64,000 nucleotides of DNA, taken from contig NZ_JACGWZ010000001.1 of NCBI RefSeq assembly GCF_014137975.1, positions 310,001 through 374,000 on the forward strand, read 5' to 3'. A program made the translations under genes and the position numbers. This DNA is from Halosaccharopolyspora lacisalsi. GTDB lineage: Bacteria > Actinomycetota > Actinomycetes > Mycobacteriales > Pseudonocardiaceae. Shown piece after piece: positions 1 through 8,097 of the stretch. The notes under the pieces are model-generated. The model saw only the letters and a program-made list of their open reading frames with translations. It was not told where the DNA came from and searched no databases. Each line of letters begins with the position of its first letter. Position 1 is the stretch's first letter.

Positions 1-68
1 GTGGTGGCTGTAGGGCCTGTTTCGGTGTCGCACCGACCGTGCGAAACCGGAGCGCGCAACCGCTCCGC

Positions 69-1277
69 TCAGCGCAGGGCCACGAGGGTGTCACCGCGCT
101 GCTCCAGCAGGACGTCGCCGACCGAGTCGAGAACGACCTCCCCCCGGTAGTCGTGCCGGTCCACCGGCAGCACCCGCAGGCGCTCGCCCGTGTTCGGGTC
201 GTGGACGGCCAGTCCGCCGCGCACCGGGACGACGAGCTTGTCGGCGAAGATCGTGCCCGCCCCGAGGGTGTCCGGGATCGTCCACAGCGGGGTCAGCGTC
301 CGCGAGTCCAGCGCCACGGTGTCGGTACCGGTGTGCCAGTAGATCCGGTTCGCCTTCGTCGTGGACTCGACCCGCACGTTGGCCTGCGGCGGTCCCGGCT
401 CGGGAATCCGGAGGCGGTGGGTGGACCGCTCGTTGTCCCGGAAGCCGTGGACGACCAGTTCGGAACGGTCGTGGAGCACGACGGCCACGTGCGTCCTGCT
501 CACCGCCACGACGCTCGCCCGCGAGCTTCCGAGCAGGCTGGTGAACACCTGCTCGGGTTCCTCGCTGCTCTCCGGGTGCGCCTTGAGCACGGTGATCCGG
601 TCGCTCGGTGCTTTCGGGCACTCCTCGACCACGCCCACCCGGCCCCGGCCGACGGCGATGGAGGCGTACTCGCACTCCGGCCGCGCCATGTTGTTGTCCG
701 GGTTCTTGAGATCGACCGGGATTCCGTACTGCTGCGTGCGCACCAGGTCAGAGCGCCAGGTCCCGAACAGCTGACGGCCGGTGGCGGTGACGTAGTCGCC
801 GTCGGAGAGCAGCCGGGTACCGAACGGGGTGCTGCCGTTGCGCTGCGGCCCGAACTCGCCCGTCGCGCCCTTCAACGAGGTCACTCCGCTGCAGTTGTGC
901 CACTTGCGGTACACCGCGATCGCACGTCCCCACTCCGCGCCGACGGTGCACAGGGGGAGGTCGCGCGCGAAGCGCCAGCGCACCTTCCCGGTGACGGGGT
1001 TCCGGCCGCGGACCTCACCGTCGCCCGCGGTCACGGCGGCCGGTCCGGCTACCACCGGCTCCGGCGTGGCGGGGCTGGGAGCCCGCCACACTTCCCCGAG
1101 TTCGGCGGGGACGCCGGCGGGGGCCGGTGCGGGTCGGATCGCCTGGCCGGCGGGTTGGGAGACGGTGGCCCGGGCGTCGCTGTTCCACCAGATCACACCA
1201 GCGCCGACGAGCACGACGAGCACGATCGCGACCACGGCGGTGAGATCACCCCGGGTGCGCCGTTCCGGCCGGACCAC
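69..1277 (-). CDS. Membrane-anchored PQQ-like beta-propeller protein
   Basis: 402 aa. A basic N-terminus is followed by one hydrophobic segment at about residues 14-30 and then an Ala/Pro linker, so the rest is predicted to lie outside the membrane. The remainder has short repeated strands of the type found in PQQ-like/WD40 propellers (VRGRNPVTGKVRWRF, VALDSRTLTPLWTI, LAVHDPNTGERL). It lies downstream of the RhlE-like helicase in the same direction with a gap of about 39 bp. That is the arrangement I recall for Rv3211-Rv3212 of M. tuberculosis. Function unknown; no catalytic residues can be assigned. Confidence 0.8.
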   Translation of the reverse strand: MVRPERRTRGDLTAVVAIVLVVLVGAGVIWWNSDARATVSQPAGQAIRPAPAPAGVPAELGEVWRAPSPATPEPVVAGPAAVTAGDGEVRGRNPVTGKVRWRFARDLPLCTVGAEWGRAIAVYRKWHNCSGVTSLKGATGEFGPQRNGSTPFGTRLLSDGDYVTATGRQLFGTWRSDLVRTQQYGIPVDLKNPDNNMARPECEYASIAVGRGRVGVVEECPKAPSDRITVLKAHPESSEEPEQVFTSLLGSSRASVVAVSRTHVAVVLHDRSELVVHGFRDNERSTHRLRIPEPGPPQANVRVESTTKANRIYWHTGTDTVALDSRTLTPLWTIPDTLGAGTIFADKLVVPVRGGLAVHDPNTGERLRVLPVDRHDYRGEVVLDSVGDVLLEQRGDTLVALR

Positions 1278-1316
1278 TACGCCTCCTGCAACTCCTCGGA
1301 CGGACCGGTCGGTGCC

Positions 1317-2981
1317 TTACTCGGTGCCTTCGGCTGTACCGGAGTTGCTCTCACTCGCCGAACGTCCTCCGCGCCGCCTGCGACGACGACGGGCCGGCCG
1401 CTCGGTGCCACCACCGGTGGTCGCGGTGTCACCGGTGGCTGAGGTGGACACCTCGGCGGGACGCGCCTCGCCTTCGACGCCGACACCGCCGCGCGTGCGC
1501 CGCCTCCTGCGGCGCGCCGGACGGGTGTCTTCGGTGGCCTCGCCGCGCGAGCCGTCACCCTCGGCCTTCTGCGGCTCCGTCGAGCCCCCGCGAGTGCGCC
1601 GCCTGCGGGGCTTGGAATGGCCGCTCTCGGCCTCGGCCTCGGAGCGCTTGCGCTGGGACAGCGGCAGTCGCCCGGTGATGTCGGTGGGGATGTCGAGGTC
1701 GCTGTAGAGGTGCGGCGAAGTGGAGTAGGTCTCCACCGGCTCCGGCTTGTCCAGGCCCAGCGTGTTGCTGATGAACTTCCAGCGCTGTTCCTCTTCCCAG
1801 TCGACGAGGGTGATCGCCACACCTTCGCGGCCGGCCCGGCCGGTCCGCCCGATCCGGTGCACGTAGGTCTTCTCGTCGTCGGGGCACTGCAGGTTGATCA
1901 CGTGGGTGACGCCCTCGACGTCGATACCGCGGGCCGCGACGTCGGTGGCGACCAGGATATCGATCTTTCCGGAGCGGAACTTCCGCAGCGCGCTCTCCCG
2001 CGCGCTCTGGCCGAGGTCGCCGTGGACGGACCCGGCGGCGAACCCGCGTTCGACGAGGTCGTCGGCGAGCCGCTGCGCCGTGCGCTTGGTGCGGCTGAAG
2101 ATCATGCTCAGACCGCGCTCGCGCGCCTGCAGCGCCCGTGCCAGCAGTTCCGTCTTGTCCATCGCGTGCGCGCGGTAGACGAACTGCTTGGTGCGCTCGT
2201 GCACGGCGCTCTCGTCGGCCTCTTCCGCCCGGATGTGGGTGGGCTGACCGAGGAACTTGCGGGCCAGGGTGATGATCGGCCCCGGCATGGTGGCCGAGAA
2301 GAGCATGGTCTGACGCTGCTCGGGGACCATTCCCAGCATGCGCTCGATGTCGGGCAGAAAGCCCAGGTCCAGCATCTCGTCGGCCTCGTCGAGCACCAGG
2401 CCGCCGATCTTGCCCAGCACGAGGTGGCGCTGGTCGGCGAGGTCGAGCAGCCGCCCCGGTGTGCCGATGACCAGGTCCACGCCCTTGCGCAGGGCCTCGA
2501 TCTGCGGCTCGTAGGGACGCCCGCCGTAGACGGCGAGAGTGCGGACGTTGAGGTGCTTGGCGGCGTCCTCGAGGTCGCGGGCGACCTGGACGCACAGCTC
2601 GCGGGTCGGCACGACCACCAGCGCCTGGGGAGTGCCGTCACCGGGGGTCTCCAGGCGCTGCAACAGCGGCACGCCGAAACCGAGGGTCTTGCCCATGCCG
2701 GTGCGTGCCTGCCCGATCAGGTCCTCGCCGCCCAGCGCCAGGGGGAGGGTGAGTTCCTGGATCGCGAAGGTGTGCTCGATACCCGCATCGCCCAGCGCGC
2801 GCACGATCTCCTCGCGCACGCCGAGCTCGGCGAAGGTGGGGGTGTCGGAGCCGGCTCGCTTCTCGGCGTGCAGCGGGCGAGCGCGTTGGTCGTCGGAGTT
2901 CTCGCTTTCGGCGGGAAGGTTGTCGATGGTTCGGTTCTCGGTGGACGTCAGGGTGATCGCCTCTTTCGTTCGTGCACGCAC
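1317..2981 (-). CDS. DEAD/DEAH-box ATP-dependent RNA helicase (RhlE-like)
   Basis: About 554 aa from a GTG at 2981. The helicase core shows a Q-motif region (TFAELGV then AIQELTLPLAL), Walker A ARTGMGKT, motif II DEAD, motif III SAT and motif VI HRIGRTGRAGR, so it should unwind or remodel RNA using ATP. The C-terminal 100 residues are disordered and contain three Arg-rich RRRRxRGG blocks, a typical RNA-binding tail. The start is uncertain. The frame stays open to 3182; GTG 2981 is the nearest conventional start, and a CTG at 2951 has AGAGG eight bases upstream. The family homology begins only about 45 residues after GTG 2981. Confidence 0.93.
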   Translation of the reverse strand: MRARTKEAITLTSTENRTIDNLPAESENSDDQRARPLHAEKRAGSDTPTFAELGVREEIVRALGDAGIEHTFAIQELTLPLALGGEDLIGQARTGMGKTLGFGVPLLQRLETPGDGTPQALVVVPTRELCVQVARDLEDAAKHLNVRTLAVYGGRPYEPQIEALRKGVDLVIGTPGRLLDLADQRHLVLGKIGGLVLDEADEMLDLGFLPDIERMLGMVPEQRQTMLFSATMPGPIITLARKFLGQPTHIRAEEADESAVHERTKQFVYRAHAMDKTELLARALQARERGLSMIFSRTKRTAQRLADDLVERGFAAGSVHGDLGQSARESALRKFRSGKIDILVATDVAARGIDVEGVTHVINLQCPDDEKTYVHRIGRTGRAGREGVAITLVDWEEEQRWKFISNTLGLDKPEPVETYSTSPHLYSDLDIPTDITGRLPLSQRKRSEAEAESGHSKPRRRRTRGGSTEPQKAEGDGSRGEATEDTRPARRRRRRTRGGVGVEGEARPAEVSTSATGDTATTGGGTERPARRRRRRRGGRSASESNSGTAEGTE

Positions 2982-3561
2982 GATTCCCGCGTCCGTGTCC
3001 CCGGGCCGGTAGCCCGGGTCTCGGCGAGCTCCGGCGACCACGACTCTCGATCGCGGTCGCGCACGGCGCTCGGCCACCGGCGTGTTGGTGCGCGCTCTTG
3101 TTTCACTAGGCGGAAGGGATCCGCTGTCAGGTCTGTCGTTGTCGTGGTGCCGCAGCGCGATGCTGCCTCCGTGGCGCGGCACACACGTCGGCCCTCGCGC
3201 GCAACGTGGTTCACGTTCGCGCCGCCAGGGGTACTGAGGAGATCGGGCTGCCGGGGCGTTGCGCCCTGACCGGCATCGACCGCGGCGTCAGGGTATCGAC
3301 ATGGCCGAGTGACGGCCCGCGCCGAACGTGCCCGCTCGGAAACGCTCCGTGAGGAACTCGCTGATGAGCCCTTGCTCAAGTTCGCGCTGTAGCTATCAGC
3401 GCAGCTCCCAGTATAGCTCTCAGCGTAACTCTCAGTGTAGTTCTCAGCGTAATCACTGTCCGACGCCAATACTCCTCCTGTTCAAAGGGTACCCGTTTGT
3501 TCGTCCCGTGTCGCTGACGGATGCGACGGCGAAGGCGTTCGGGCCGGTTAAGCTCGTGGTC
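2982..3561. other. Divergent intergenic region between helicase and ferritin-like gene
   Basis: About 580 bp with no convincing gene. It should hold both divergent promoters and it contains the 12-bp tandem repeat at 3391-3450. The helicase frame is open as far as 3182, so part of this stretch could be coding if an upstream start is used. No RNA gene or riboswitch was recognised. Confidence 0.5.
3391..3450. repeat. Five tandem 12-bp repeats
   Basis: Five consecutive 12-bp units read agctatcagcgc, agctcccagtat, agctctcagcgt, aactctcagtgt and agttctcagcgt. All share the frame A-R-Y-T-N-Y-C-A-G-Y-R-Y. The repeat sits about 110 bp upstream of the ferritin-like gene, between two divergent genes. 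It is less GC-rich than its surroundings. It could be a regulatory array or a minisatellite. Confidence 0.85.
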
Positions 3562-4251
3562 ATGAGTGAGGCTGAGCAAACCGGGCAGCGGTCCCCGAGC
3601 AACGGCGAGCAAGACTACGAGCAAGGTGTCGTCGATCTGCTCGCGGCGCTGGCCTACGGTGAGCTCTCGGCTTTCGACCGGCTGGCCGAGGACGCCCGCG
3701 CCGCGCCGACGCTGTCCGGCCGTGCCGCGCTGGCCAGCATGGCGGCCGCCGAGATCGGGCACTATCGGCTGCTGGAGGAGCAGCTCGCGGGGCGGGGAAT
3801 CGCCGTGGAGGAGGCGATGCGGCCGTTCGTGGCTCCCTTCGACGCCTTCAACGCCTCCACGGCACCGCACTCCTGGCTGGAGTCCCTGGTCAAGGCCTAC
3901 GTCGGTGACGGGTTGGCCGCCGACTTCTACCGGGAGGTCGCCCAGTGGCTGGATCCCGACACCGAGCAGCTCGTGCTGACGGTGCTCGCCGACACCGGCC
4001 ACTCGGCCTTCGCCGAGCGGGAGGTGCGGGCCGCCTGCGCGGAGGACCCCTCGTTGGGGGACAAGTTGACGCTGTGGGGGCGCAGGTTGCTGGGGGAGGC
4101 GGTGACCCAGGCCCAGCACGTGGTGGCCGAGCGCGACGCGCTCGCCGAGCTCATCATCCGCGGCTCCGGGGATCTCGCCGGAGTCGCCGCGCTGTTCCGG
4201 CGGCTGCAGAACAGTCACACCAAGCGCATGTCCCGGCTCGGACTGGGATAG
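3562..4251 (+). CDS. Ferritin-like fold protein (Rv3210c type)
   Basis: 229 aa, all-helical. Helical segments carry ferritin-like Glu/His pairs ([12 protein letters not shown] near residues 73-84), and the C-terminal half is also helical ([18 protein letters not shown]). The family is usually called ferritin-like domain; metal binding or hydroxylase activity is possible but not shown. Its position opposite the DEAD-box helicase and 46 bp before DUF3107 matches the mycobacterial arrangement. The ATG at 3562 was chosen because conserved sequence begins just after it; an in-frame upstream extension is low-complexity and covers the 12-bp repeats. Confidence 0.8.
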   Translation: MSEAEQTGQRSPSNGEQDYEQGVVDLLAALAYGELSAFDRLAEDARAAPTLSGRAALASMAAAEIGHYRLLEEQLAGRGIAVEEAMRPFVAPFDAFNASTAPHSWLESLVKAYVGDGLAADFYREVAQWLDPDTEQLVLTVLADTGHSAFAEREVRAACAEDPSLGDKLTLWGRRLLGEAVTQAQHVVAERDALAELIIRGSGDLAGVAALFRRLQNSHTKRMSRLGLG

Positions 4252-4297
4252 CCTGGGGATATCCACAACCCACGAGATTTCGCCACGGAGGTTCAGC

Positions 4298-4525
4298 GTG
4301 GAGGTCAAGATCGGCATCGCGGACAACTCGCGTGAGTTGACGATCGCCAGCGGTCAATCGCAGGACGAGGTCGAGTCGCTGGTTACCGACGCGCTGGGCA
4401 AGTCCGAGGGGCAGTTGGCCCTCACCGATGAGAAGGGGCGTCGCTACGTCGTGCCGTCCGCCAAGATCGCCTACGTGGAGATCGGTGCTTCCTCCGCTCC
4501 CCGCGTCGGTTTCGGCGTCAGCTGA
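4298..4525 (+). CDS. DUF3107 family small protein (TB9.4/Rv3208A type)
   Basis: 75 aa from a GTG start preceded by CACGGAGG. The sequence pattern (EVKIGIADNSREL, then VVPSAKIAYVEIG and a short tail) matches the small DUF3107 family found only in actinobacteria. There is no signal peptide or membrane segment. The molecular function is not known to me. It follows the ferritin-like gene at 46 bp and ends at a strong hairpin terminator, so the two form a short transcription unit. Confidence 0.85.
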   Translation: MEVKIGIADNSRELTIASGQSQDEVESLVTDALGKSEGQLALTDEKGRRYVVPSAKIAYVEIGASSAPRVGFGVS

Positions 4526-4543
4526 CGTTGAGAATTTCTCCAT

Positions 4544-4581
4544 CCGGGGTGGGCGGTTTCGACGAAAACCGCCCACCCCGG
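4544..4581. terminator. Strong bidirectional hairpin terminator
   Basis: A perfect 16-bp stem (left arm CCGGGGTGGGCGGTTT) with a 6-base loop. It lies between the rightward DUF3107 gene and the leftward DUF4873 gene, both of which end here. The inner T/A tracts give a U-run for either direction. Confidence 0.92.
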
Positions 4582-4586
4582 CTTGG

Positions 4587-4910
4587 TCAGGCGGTCTCCT
4601 CCAGCTCCGATTCCACCGTGAAGGGGGGACGCCCGACCCCGGCGATCCGGTAGCGGTTCCACGGGTCGGGGTCGGACAGGGTGCCGACCGCCTCGCCCTC
4701 CGTCGTGCGAACCACGACGTTCCTCTTCTTCCCACCGGCCAGCTCGGTGACGTCGTCGCCGGCGGGTAACCGCCCGTACCAGTGGAAGCGGCCGTCGATG
4801 GGTTGGAAGTGCCCGCGTAGCACCACCTCGTCGATCGCGACCTCGCCGCCCTCGGTGAACACCACCGCGTTTCCCCGGTAGTCGTCCTCGTCGTGGTCGT
4901 GTTCGGACAC
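4587..4910 (-). CDS. DUF4873 family protein
   Basis: 107 aa from GTG 4910, with AGGGGAAACC immediately upstream; an ATG at 4937 is possible but would overlap the upstream TetR gene by 11 bp. The sequence YRGNAVV then VVLRGHFQPIDGRFHWYGRL is characteristic of DUF4873, a short domain that also occurs at the C-terminus of some flavin monooxygenases. It may be a small accessory protein of the neighbouring oxygenase locus. It is probably co-transcribed with the TetR gene (gap 16 bp). Confidence 0.72.
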   Translation of the reverse strand: MSEHDHDEDDYRGNAVVFTEGGEVAIDEVVLRGHFQPIDGRFHWYGRLPAGDDVTELAGGKKRNVVVRTTEGEAVGTLSDPDPWNRYRIAGVGRPPFTVESELEETA

Positions 4911-4926
4911 GGTTTCCCCTTCCTCG

Positions 4927-5673
4927 TCAGCCCACATCGGGTGGCTCTTCGTCTGTCGCGGCCCGCAGCCGCAGGGTCTGTTCGAGGGGAGCGTCCGGAT
5001 CCGTGACGATGCCTCCGGAGCGCAGCACTCCGTCGATGGCGAACCAGATGATGCGCGCGAGGTAGTCGGTCAGGTCCTCCCGGCTCATCGACTGCCGGTC
5101 CAACCACCAGTCACCGCTGGCCTGCACCATCCCGACCAGTCCGTGGCTCCACGGCTCCACCCCACCGGAGTCCAGCTCCAGCGCCCGCAGGTACTCGCCC
5201 AGCAGGCGGGACAGCGAGTTGGCGATGACGGTCTTCTCGGCGGTGACCGGATCGCTGCGCACGGGTCGGTCCGCGAAGGTCCGGCGCACCACGAAGCGGT
5301 AGAGCTCGGGATGCTCCTCGATCACTCCCAGGTAGGTGCTGATGATGCACCGGATGCGCTCCAGCAGCGTCCCGCCCTCGTTGATGGTCGGGCCGATACG
5401 GCGCATGAGCAGGTCGGTGCCCCACTCGCCGACGGCCACGTAGAGGTCGCTCTTGTCGCTGAAGTGCCGGTAGAGCACGGGCTTGCTGACCCCGGCCTCG
5501 GCGGCGATCTCGTCCATGCCCACCTCGGCGCCGTACTTGCCGATGGCGCGTACCGCGGCGTCGACGAACTCGGCGCGGCGCGCTCGGCGGTGTTCGCGCC
5601 ATCTCTCCTTGCGGGCATCGCCACGGGGTGGCGGTGACTGAGCGGTCTTGACAGGCCGGGGGCTGTGACTCAC
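4927..5673 (-). CDS. TetR/AcrR family transcriptional regulator
   Basis: 248 aa. The N-terminal helix-turn-helix is clear (MDEIAAEAGVSKPVLYRHFSDKSDLYVAV), followed by a helical ligand-binding domain. I placed the start at GTG 5673 because the frame upstream of it runs across a perfect palindrome (5689-5705) that looks like this regulator's operator. It is divergent from the AurF-type oxygenase gene, so it most likely represses that gene and itself. The ligand is unknown. Confidence 0.85.
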   Translation of the reverse strand: MSHSPRPVKTAQSPPPRGDARKERWREHRRARRAEFVDAAVRAIGKYGAEVGMDEIAAEAGVSKPVLYRHFSDKSDLYVAVGEWGTDLLMRRIGPTINEGGTLLERIRCIISTYLGVIEEHPELYRFVVRRTFADRPVRSDPVTAEKTVIANSLSRLLGEYLRALELDSGGVEPWSHGLVGMVQASGDWWLDRQSMSREDLTDYLARIIWFAIDGVLRSGGIVTDPDAPLEQTLRLRAATDEEPPDVG

Positions 5674-5688
5674 GCTACCCAAGATAAC

Positions 5689-5705
5689 TGTTACTCGAAG
5701 TAACA
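5689..5705. promoter_or_regulatory. TetR operator candidate
   Basis: Perfect palindrome TGTTACTCGAAGTAACA (7-bp arms, 3-bp spacer) in the gap between divergent TetR and AurF-type genes. The size and position are typical of TetR-family operators controlling both directions. Confidence 0.75.
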
Positions 5706-5762
5706 CGCAATTGTTCGTCGCACTTGTTCACTGCGGTCGTCCGCAGGGAGAGTGAGCACGCC

Positions 5763-6662
5763 ATGAGTAAGGCCCTCCAGGTCAACGAGCGGGAGAAGAC
5801 CGCGGCCCGGTTGCTCAAATCCTCGGCCAAGAGCAGCTACGACCCCGAGGTGGACATCGACTGGGACGCTCCGCTGGCCGAGTCCCAGCCCTACATCCCC
5901 TTCAAGCGCAGCACGCTGTACGGCACCTCGCTGTGGGAGCAGCTCACCCACGAGCAGCGCATCGAACTGACCAAGCACGAGTTCGCCAGCCTCGCCTCGA
6001 ACGGCCTGTGGTTCGAGATGCTGCTCATGCAGATCCTGATCAAGGATGTCTACAGCCAGGACCCCCGCACCGATCAGGTGCACTACGCGCTGACCGAGAT
6101 CGCCGACGAGTGCCGCCACATGACCATGTTCGGCAAGGCCTGCGAGCGGATCGGCGCTCCCGCGTACGGGCCGATCCCGGTCCTGCACCACGGCGGCAAG
6201 ATCCTGCCTACGCTGGTCAAGGGACCCTCCGCGTACGCGTCGGTGCTCGTGGCCGAGGAGGTGCTGGACCGGTTGCAGCGCGACCAGATGTACGACGAGG
6301 AGGTCCAGCCGCTGGTGCGCATGGTCAACCGCATCCACGTGATGGAGGAGGCCCGTCACGTCACCTTCGCCCGCGAGGAGGTGGTGCGCCGGATGCGGGA
6401 GTGCAACGCCGCCGAGCGCGCTTATCACCAGCAGATGACGGCCGTGGTGGCGTTCTGCATCGTCGCCGCGCTGGTCAACCCCCGGCTCTACAAGTCGGTC
6501 GGGCTCCGTCCGAGGGACGCCTACCGGGTGGCGATGAACAACCCGAACTGGCAGGACACCGTCCACTGGATGGGCGAGAAGATCATGCCGTTCCTCCAGG
6601 AGGCCGGGATGATCGGCAAGTCCGGGATGATCTGGTGGAAGAAGGCGGGGTTGATCCGGTGA
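5763..6662 (+). CDS. AurF-type diiron oxygenase (PF11583-like)
   Basis: 299 aa. Two ExxH iron-binding motifs are visible in the helical bundle (ADECRHMTMFGKA near residue 118 and EEARHVTFAREE near residue 197), plus Glu residues in the preceding helices (HEFASLASNGLWFE). This pattern fits the AurF/ferritin-like N-oxygenase family, which uses a diiron site and O2. The substrate is unknown; relatives oxidise aryl amines or lipids. The ATG is preceded by GGGAGAG. Its stop overlaps the start of the next hydrolase by 4 bp, so the two are translationally coupled. A TetR gene lies opposite. Confidence 0.85.
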   Translation: MSKALQVNEREKTAARLLKSSAKSSYDPEVDIDWDAPLAESQPYIPFKRSTLYGTSLWEQLTHEQRIELTKHEFASLASNGLWFEMLLMQILIKDVYSQDPRTDQVHYALTEIADECRHMTMFGKACERIGAPAYGPIPVLHHGGKILPTLVKGPSAYASVLVAEEVLDRLQRDQMYDEEVQPLVRMVNRIHVMEEARHVTFAREEVVRRMRECNAAERAYHQQMTAVVAFCIVAALVNPRLYKSVGLRPRDAYRVAMNNPNWQDTVHWMGEKIMPFLQEAGMIGKSGMIWWKKAGLIR

Positions 6663-7567
6663 CCGTCGAACAACTCACTCCGAACACGTTCACCACCGGC
6701 GACGGAACCCGACTCCGGGTGCACGTCGACGACGTGGCGGACGCGCCGGTCACCGTCGTGTTCGTGCACGGGTGGACGCTGAGCAGGCACACGTGGGACC
6801 GCGTGTCGCCCGGACTGTCCTCCGAGGTCGGAACACCGGTGCGCACGGTGCGCTTCGACCTGCGCGGGCACGGCGACTCCGATCCGTCGCCCGCGGGCAC
6901 GGCCACGATCGAGCGCTGCGCCGATGACCTCGCCGAGGTCATCGGCCACTACGTCCCCGACGGCCCGATCGTGCTGGCCGGGCACTCGATGGGCGGCATG
7001 ACGATCATGGCCCTGGCCGAGCGGTACCCGCGGCTGTTCGCCGACCGCGTGACCGGGACGGCGCTGGTGGCGACTTCGGCCGGGGAGCTGGCCGAGCCCG
7101 GCCTGGGGCTGCCGAAACCGGTGGCCGCCGTGTTCAACGCGGGGGAGCGCCTGCTGCGCTCCTGGCTGGCCGCCTCGCGCAGGCTTGTCGTGGGCAAGCG
7201 CTCGGCGTGGATGCGTCCCGGGCTGCGCTGGTTGCTGTTCGGTTCGCGGCCCGCCTCCGCCGACCTCGCGGTCACGGCCGAGTGGGTGGCCGGGTGCCAT
7301 CCGGCGAGTTTCGCGGGCTTCCGCGAGTCGCTGGCCGAGCACGATCGGACCGGGGCGTTGGAGCGTTTGCGGTCGGTGCCCGCGGTGGTGCTGGTGGGGC
7401 TGGACGATCGGTTGTGCCCCTACGCGCACGCCCGGCGCATGGCCGACGCGGTTCCGGAGGCCGAGCTGATGGTCTACGCCGGGGCGGGGCACATGTTGCC
7501 GCTGGAGCGCGCCGACGAGGTCACAGCGCGTATCGCCGGTGTCGTCCGCGCCGCCGTGCGCGGATGA
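6659..7567 (+). CDS. Alpha/beta-fold hydrolase
   Basis: 302 aa from a GTG overlapping the AurF stop codon (GTGA). It has HGWTLSRHTW at the oxyanion position, the nucleophile elbow GHSMGG, the acidic residue in GLDDRLCPYAHA and the catalytic His in GAGHMLPLE. It is a complete serine hydrolase/esterase with no signal peptide. Tight coupling to the oxygenase suggests both act on the same lipid-like or ester substrate; this is an inference. Confidence 0.88.
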   Translation: MTVEQLTPNTFTTGDGTRLRVHVDDVADAPVTVVFVHGWTLSRHTWDRVSPGLSSEVGTPVRTVRFDLRGHGDSDPSPAGTATIERCADDLAEVIGHYVPDGPIVLAGHSMGGMTIMALAERYPRLFADRVTGTALVATSAGELAEPGLGLPKPVAAVFNAGERLLRSWLAASRRLVVGKRSAWMRPGLRWLLFGSRPASADLAVTAEWVAGCHPASFAGFRESLAEHDRTGALERLRSVPAVVLVGLDDRLCPYAHARRMADAVPEAELMVYAGAGHMLPLERADEVTARIAGVVRAAVRG

Positions 7568-7631
7568 GACGCCGTCCGGTTCGTCTTCGGTACCGTGGGG
7601 AGGGCGAACCGGCCGGACGAAAGGATCACCC

Positions 7632-7994
7632 GTGGGACAGCACGCAAGCGGTGTCCACCACCATCACGGCTATGTCGAGGATGCGCCGCTGAACACGGCC
7701 ATGCCCGCCCACGAGCGCCCGACCCGGCTCGACGCCGCCGAGGTGTTGCAGACTCCGGACGAGGTGGCCCAGTGGCTGGCCAGCACGTTGCGCGCGGCCA
7801 TGGGCAAGTCCGAGGAGGAGGTCGGTTTCACCGACGAGTGGGCCCAGTGGGTCAAGTTCGCCCAGGCGGGCGAAACCATCACCACCGGCCTGCGCGACGG
7901 CCCGACCATCAGCGCCGTGGCCGTTTCCGAGGACGAGTGCCGCTGCGACACGACGCCGCTGGTACCGGTAGGCGGGAAGAAACGCAGCCGCTGA
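7632..7994 (+). CDS. Hypothetical protein
   Basis: 120 aa from a GTG preceded by GAAAGGATCACCC. The sequence is acidic and soluble. It has a His-rich start (SGVHHHHGY) and two Cys near the C-terminus in DECRCDTTP. I do not recognise the family. It follows the hydrolase at 64 bp in the same direction and ends at a hairpin, so it may be the last gene of that operon. Confidence 0.6.
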   Translation: MGQHASGVHHHHGYVEDAPLNTAMPAHERPTRLDAAEVLQTPDEVAQWLASTLRAAMGKSEEEVGFTDEWAQWVKFAQAGETITTGLRDGPTISAVAVSEDECRCDTTPLVPVGGKKRSR

Positions 7995-8024
7995 CCTGAG
8001 AGCTCACTGGCTGGCTTGCTTAGG

Positions 8025-8061
8025 GGGCGGGTGGCGGAACTTCGGGCTCCGCCGCCCGCCC
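8025..8061. terminator. Hairpin terminator between convergent genes
   Basis: A 14-bp GC stem (left arm GGGCGGGTGGCGGA, one G-U pair) with a 9-base loop. It lies between the rightward hypothetical gene ending at 7994 and the leftward MFS gene ending at 8098. Confidence 0.85.
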
Positions 8062-8097
8062 TGTCGTCGTCCCTCGACGGTCACGGGCTCCCGGTGG

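Noticed and set aside
3391-3450. CRISPR array
   Set aside because: Units are 12 bp, contiguous and without spacers; no cas genes.
2948-3469. Minus-strand frame with YAES/YTES tetrapeptide repeats
   Set aside because: It simply reads through the 12-bp repeats, has no ribosome site and overlaps the helicase 5' region.
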